From Wuchereria bancrofti (taxonomy: Eukaryota; Nematoda; Chromadorea; Rhabditida; Onchocercidae): 64,000 nt of DNA. The stretch lies in the NCBI GenBank assembly GCA_005281725.1, contig SSBO01000014.1:989550-1053549 (forward strand), given 5' to 3'. The stretch's first letter is position 1, and every line of letters begins with the position of its first letter. Under the pieces are notes generated by a model that was not told where the DNA came from, did not search any database, and saw only the letters and a program-made list of their open reading frames with translations. The translations under genes were made by a program, and so were the position numbers. Positions 59,820-64,000 of this stretch are shown one piece after another.

Positions 59820-61580
59820 CTAAAAAAAGAAAAAAAAATACAATAAAAAAAAACATTTGAGAATATTTTCAATTTACAAACATCTCTAATTCAAATTATA
59901 GCAATGTTTTAAAACTAATACATGTAATTTTATATCAAAATTCTCATTGTTTTTTCTTCTCATTTATATTTACTTAATCAAAAATATAACCATGTCAAAA
60001 TAATCATGCACAAATCAATCTGCAAAAAAAAAGAAAAAAAAAATGATAAAAATTATAACCTAGAAACAGCATGGCAATAACATTTGAAAAAACCTATGTA
60101 GCAAAATTTCATTTAACATTTAAATAGAAATTTTTAAAAAGGAAAAAAGTATTGAAAAAGAAAATATTTTCTCGTCGATCATCTAATACGAAAATTTAAA
60201 TTACAAATGCCAAATTAAATTTAAAAAAAAAATACCGATGTACTATCCGTATTTGATGACTATTTAGTTAGCTTTTTTTACAAGAATTCCTCGAAATTTC
60301 TGGCTCGAGTTTACTTGTCACACTAATCACTTCTCTCTCATTCTACCAAAAGCAACATTAATCCCACTATGTCCACTTTTTTTTTTCATCGTTACAGGTA
60401 GAAACGAAATTATACTAATTACCTGATTAATTATCTCTTCATTTAACATCAATTACTATTTATGCAATATTTAAGGATTTTAGTTAGCTTCTTTTCCTTG
60501 ATTACAAGAAGAATTTCCTGGTATTCCTCATCAGAGATTATTTGTCATTTCACTTCTCTGTCTTTCAATTAAAAGCAACATTATATTTAGTCCATGTTTC
60601 TGTAACATTTGTTTTCCACTATCTTATGCTTACTTTTTACATCAACACGGATACAAAACGAAATTATTTACCAATTACATGATTAATTATCTATTTATCA
60701 TTTATCATCAATATATTATCTATGTAATATCTGACGATTTATCTTTTACCTTGATTACAAGAAGAATTTCCTGATTATTTATTCATGTTTCTAGATCATA
60801 AAATCAAAGCACTTACGATTGTGCAGGTACAGCATTAAGGAATTCATCAAGAAATTGCATTTCTGCAGTAAACATAAATGCTGGACCAAATTGTCCTGAG
60901 GTCCGATATCGTTGTACTAAGCTTTTCCATCGATCTCTTGACTTTGTTACCGATACTAAAATGTAATTTTCCTGAGCAAATCTTTACACTTTTCTTACAC
61001 TTTATAATTCAATCATTATTACTGCTTGTAATTTCATCAATTAATATCAAATGATTATATAATATGAAGTTAACGAAGCACACAACAACAACAAAGTAGT
61101 TGAAATATTCACGGGAAAATACTGAAAAATGTAAAGGAATAGAGCAAAAAATTAGATTAATTTTTGGCCGTAAACAATTTTAGTCATAAAAATATCTATA
61201 AATATTTGAAATAATTCTTTAAATTGGGAAAAATTTTTGTGGCATAACAAATAGTAACTAAAAGAGGAAAAAAAGAAAACCTTCTTAAAGTTTAAAGAAA
61301 AAAAAAAGTCAAAATAACGAAATACTCCTGTGAATATTTCCAAATATTTTTTATTTGGAAAAAAAAATAGATGCACAAAAAAAAAAGAAAAATGAAATGA
61401 TTTTATAATTTTCATACCTTCATTCGGTGAGAATCCACGTTTGAATAATGTCTCACTAACAAGTTTCCATGCCTCATTACGCTTTCGCACATTTCGAAAA
61501 TCCGGATGTGCTCGATCATAGAGTACCGGTAATTGACGCACAGCTTCAATTAAACTTCGATAGTACGAATCAGATACCAT
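59022..61580 (-). CDS. MADF-domain protein, putative transcription regulator
   Basis: Small putative DNA-binding protein of the MADF (MYB/SANT-like, Adf-1) family, expected in the nucleus. Exons on the minus strand: 61580-61418, 60955-60817, 59819-59521, 59311-59022 (stop at 59024-59022). Phases agree: 891 bases, 296 aa. The start MVSDSYYRS follows directly on an acceptor (ATTTTACAG), consistent with a trans-splice site or a 5' UTR intron from a donor at 62048. Residues about 8-95 form the MADF domain. Residues 101-200 are a Ser/Asn/Gly-rich low-complexity linker. A basic patch ARKRPRQ near residue 205 may be a nuclear signal, and a C-terminal helical region follows. It converges with the RasGAP gene. 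I cannot name the orthologue. Confidence 0.9.
60267..60780. repeat. Diverged intronic tandem repeat of about 225-255 bp
   Basis: Within the MADF intron. GTTAGCTT begins copies at 60267 and 60483. TTGATTACAAGAAGAATTTC occurs near 60498 and again near 60751, and a degenerate form lies near 60276. CATGATTAATTATC-type blocks recur near 60422 and 60679. About 2.2 copies with indels. Confidence 0.7.
60817..61580 (-). CDS. MADF gene exons 1-2: MADF DNA-binding domain
   Basis: Exon 1 (61580-61418) encodes SLIEAVRQLPVLYDRAHPDF, then NEAWKLVSETLFKRGFSP. Exon 2 (60955-60817) encodes SVTKSRDRWKSLVQRYRTSG, then FMFTAEMQFLDEFLNAVP. This is the tri-helical MADF pattern: I..V...P.LYD..H.D, AW..V, RW..L..RYR, F....M.FL. 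The valine at the junction is G|TA. The intron between them (61417-60956) shows nothing recognisable apart from A/T runs. The exon 1 frame also stays open upstream of the ATG through the acceptor; that extension is AT-rich and is taken as non-coding. Confidence 0.92.
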
Positions 61581-62048
61581 CTGTAAAATATAAATTTTAT
61601 CATTTATAACAAACATTTAATTTTCATTTAATCAATAAATGCTTATCAAATTTCCATTTCTAATTTTCTTATTTTTTAAACGCTTTAAATATTTGCTAAA
61701 CAAAATATCATATTTCAATGTCTTACATATACTACATTACTCATAAATTTCAGTTAAATACAATTACTTGTTATCTTTCCATTCTTTAGTTTTCTTTTTC
61801 TTTTTAGCATTCCTGATAATATGTATAAAAGAACAAATATGATAAACGAATATGCATTTTTAAATTTATAAATTGCTATCTTTTGAATTTTAATACTTAC
61901 TATAACCAATATTAGCTAATAAATATCCTACAGTAGAGTAATCAAGAAGTTATATGTAACTTCTGATAACTATAAACTTCCTTCCAGGTGTAATTTAGAG
62001 AGTTTAAAGATGTAAATGAGGTAGATTGATAATTTTACCTCAATTTAC

Positions 62049-62960
62049 CTTAATAAATGAATTAAGGTCTGGCAATTTGTATGAGCAAATTTGAGAAGGA
62101 AGAGCGGTGCTGCTGGTTGAGTGTGGTAGTGCAGGTGATGAGGTGATACGTGGTGGTAGTGCTGGTGGTAGAAGGGGTATGAGTAGGGGGGAGTAGAAGG
62201 AGATGTAGTAGTAGTGGTGTGGCGGTGGCTGGTGTGGTGGTGTAGCGGTGCGGTACGAGAGCTGCTACTAGACGATGTGGAGAGAATGGAGTCGATCGGG
62301 AGAGGGCGGGGGGGGGGGAGAGGGGGGGAGGTTGATCGGTGCTCGGGTTAAGATTGGGGTAGCGAGACGGGCACTCCCCTCTCCCCTCGGGCAGACATAC
62401 CATTGCCTAGCATCCCACCTCTCCTCCCCACCTCGATATCGACCATTCTTTTCTGGCAAGGCCGTATTGCTGCTGCCTGCTCCTTGTGCTATTGTTGTTG
62501 TTGACGAGAGAAGAGGAAGAGGGGATGTGCCCGGAAGGACAGTTTTCTCCTCGATACATTTGGACCGGTGTGAAAATCGATGGGTAACGGGAAAAGGGGC
62601 AGTTGCTATCGAGAATTCCTCTCTCTCTCTCTCTCTGCTTCTCTTCTTTTCTAGACTACATTTTCTTCTCTTTTTTTCTCTCTCTCTCGTTTATTCTCGG
62701 GCAGAAAATAATATCCATAAAAGATTCCCGAAAAAAAAAAAAGAGTTAACGGTAGAGAAATAAAATAAAGACACTGTGAATCCTCGGAATAGATACATTT
62801 GCTATAGTCAGTGAGTAGTCAGTCAATCATTGTCATTTGTCACCCGTTGTTGTCATTGTCTCTGTAGTCTGAAAAAAAGTTTTGAGAGGGAGAAGAAAGA
62901 GAAAGAGAGGGAGAGAGAGAGGGGAAGTGTAATAACCGCTAAAAGCGGTATATCTCGGAC
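62049..62960 (-). promoter_or_regulatory. GC-rich upstream region of the MADF gene (promoter / 5' UTR)
   Basis: About 900 bases of strikingly GC-richer, low-stop sequence in an otherwise extremely AT-rich window, directly upstream of the minus-strand MADF gene. It contains GTGGTGGTAG-type purine repeats, a G-run cluster at 62298-62328, CT/GA tracts (62624-62638, 62680-62696, 62883-62932) and small hairpins. On the minus strand a good donor (TTAAG|GTAAATT, exon end 62049) could splice a 5' UTR exon to the acceptor at 61581. Frames are long here only because stops are rare. I do not call a protein. Promoter function is inferred from position. Confidence 0.5.
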
Positions 62961-64000
62961 AACATCTCTCGATGTGATGGTCCCTTTTATTTGAGAGAAT
63001 TGGGGAAAATCTCTCTTTTCATCTTTTTTTTTTCTCCGTTTATTTTTTAAAAAATAATTCGTCCATATGAAATGCTAATGATGAAAGAGATGAAATAACA
63101 TTCAGAAATAAATCAGAACGAAATTAATCAAATAATTGATTATTCAAAAAGAAAAAAATACCGAGAAATCTCAGAGCAGAAAAAAGTAAGTTGAAATAGC
63201 ATTAATCACTAGAAAAATTCATTTTCTTATACAATGTTCAAAATTTCTACAATTAAAAATTTCTGGAAATTTTAAATCTAATCGAGATAAATTTATTTGA
63301 ATGTATAGAAAATTAGTCCGCGAAATACTCTTCAATATTTGGAATATTTGATATTAATCGAATTTAATTAATTAATTAACTAATGCTTTATTGATTATGT
63401 GATTACATGTTCACCGTCAAATATTTTCAGTACTAAAATTGATATCGAAAAGTCATTCATGAATTGATATGTAAATTAATCCCTTTATTGATTTATTGAT
63501 TTGTTTACTTATTTTAGGTTCATATACTAAATATTTTAAAATTCATAATAAGAGATTCCTATTTGTTTGCAAACAAAAAAAGGAAAAATTCCTATTAAGT
63601 TCCGGAAAATATTCCGGAAATATATTAAAAAAACGAATAAGAATAATTTTTTAATAAGAAATCAATTTTTGATAAAAAAGATTATGACAGATTGAAAAAA
63701 TGTGATAAAAATCTTATAAAATTCTTCGAAATTATCAAAAAAAATTCTCCTTTTTTTTAAATTTAAATCTATGTAACGTTGCATTTGCTTCATTTTTACC
63801 TTTCTCTTCTTTTTTCTTTCAATCTCTAAACGGTACAAAAAAGGAGAGAAGATAAATGAAAGAAAGAATTTTTTTTTTAAGTTTTAAAATTAACAAAAAT
63901 TACTCAAAATGAAAATTTAATTGATTTTGTAATAATTATTTAAAGAAAAAAATATGTAAGGGATTGGCTTAATAATTTTTTAATTCTTTAAAAAAAACAA
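62961..64000. other. AT-rich flank beyond the GC island
   Basis: Composition drops back abruptly to A/T-rich sequence. No exon, RNA gene or repeat of note was recognised to the window end. Confidence 0.6.

Noticed and set aside
61152..61616. 154-codon minus-strand ORF
   Set aside because: It is MADF exon 1 read through its donor into an A/T-rich intron and upstream past its acceptor. Only 61580-61418 is coding.
62275..62763. Longest ORF in the window (162 codons, plus strand) and overlapping minus-strand Pro-rich ORFs at 62062-62459
   Set aside because: They lie in the GC-rich island where stops are rare. The sequence is built of G runs, CT tracts and purine repeats, and no frame resembles a known domain or shows codon bias. 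Treated as promoter/5' UTR.
1..64000. tRNA, rRNA, spliced-leader RNA genes, transposase or reverse-transcriptase fragments
   Set aside because: I looked for B-box-like GGTTCGA, SL1-like sequence and transposon protein motifs while reading. The only GGTTCGAA is inside the PDZ exon, and no mobile-element protein was recognised. A covariance-model and profile search would be needed to exclude them fully.

Overview
This is nuclear DNA from a nematode, most likely an AT-rich parasitic species. A filarial/spirurid worm is my inference and is not proven by the sequence. The grounds are many-exon genes with T-rich introns ending in TTTCAG-type acceptors, coding exons that stand out only by somewhat higher GC in a background rich in long A and T runs, ATT, GA and CA microsatellites, and protein architectures matching known metazoan and worm families. 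There are no bacterial features: no operons, RBS, IS elements or CRISPR.

Three genes can be rebuilt exon by exon with consistent phase. (1) 13663-28538, plus strand: a RhoGEF of the LARG/PDZ-RhoGEF class (C. elegans RHGF-1), with domains in the order PDZ, coiled coil, RGS-like, C1, DH, PH and a charged tail. I place 26 exons, about 1328 codons; the start codon was not found. (2) 50159-56790, plus strand: a p120RasGAP (RASA1 class), with SH2, SH3, SH2, PH, C2 and RasGAP in 18 exons, 869 aa. (3) 61580-59022, minus strand: a MADF-domain putative DNA-binding protein in 4 exons, 296 aa. Its upstream flank at about 62050-62960 is a GC-rich island, unlike anything else in the window.

Layout: 1-13662 is gene-poor, AT-rich sequence (upstream DNA or a long 5' intron of the RhoGEF). 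13.7-28.5 kb is the RhoGEF gene. 28.5-50.1 kb is a 21.6 kb stretch without a secure gene. It holds tandem repeats, assembly gaps with duplicated flanks, three identical high-affinity ETS-type sites, a diverged ACGT-rich repeat array, and several short coding-like patches that could be 5' exons of the RasGAP or an unrecognised small gene. 50.2-56.8 kb is the RasGAP gene. 56.8-59.0 kb is the convergent interval, with unusual hairpins. 59.0-61.6 kb is the MADF gene, and 62.0-63.0 kb is its GC-rich upstream region.

The two large genes act in small-GTPase signalling: the first would activate Rho downstream of a G12-type G-alpha protein, the second would switch off Ras. Their distance (21.6 kb) argues against an operon. 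The most interesting protein-level observation is that the first SH2 domain of the RasGAP has His in place of the phosphotyrosine-binding FLVR arginine, while the second SH2 and the catalytic arginine finger are intact.
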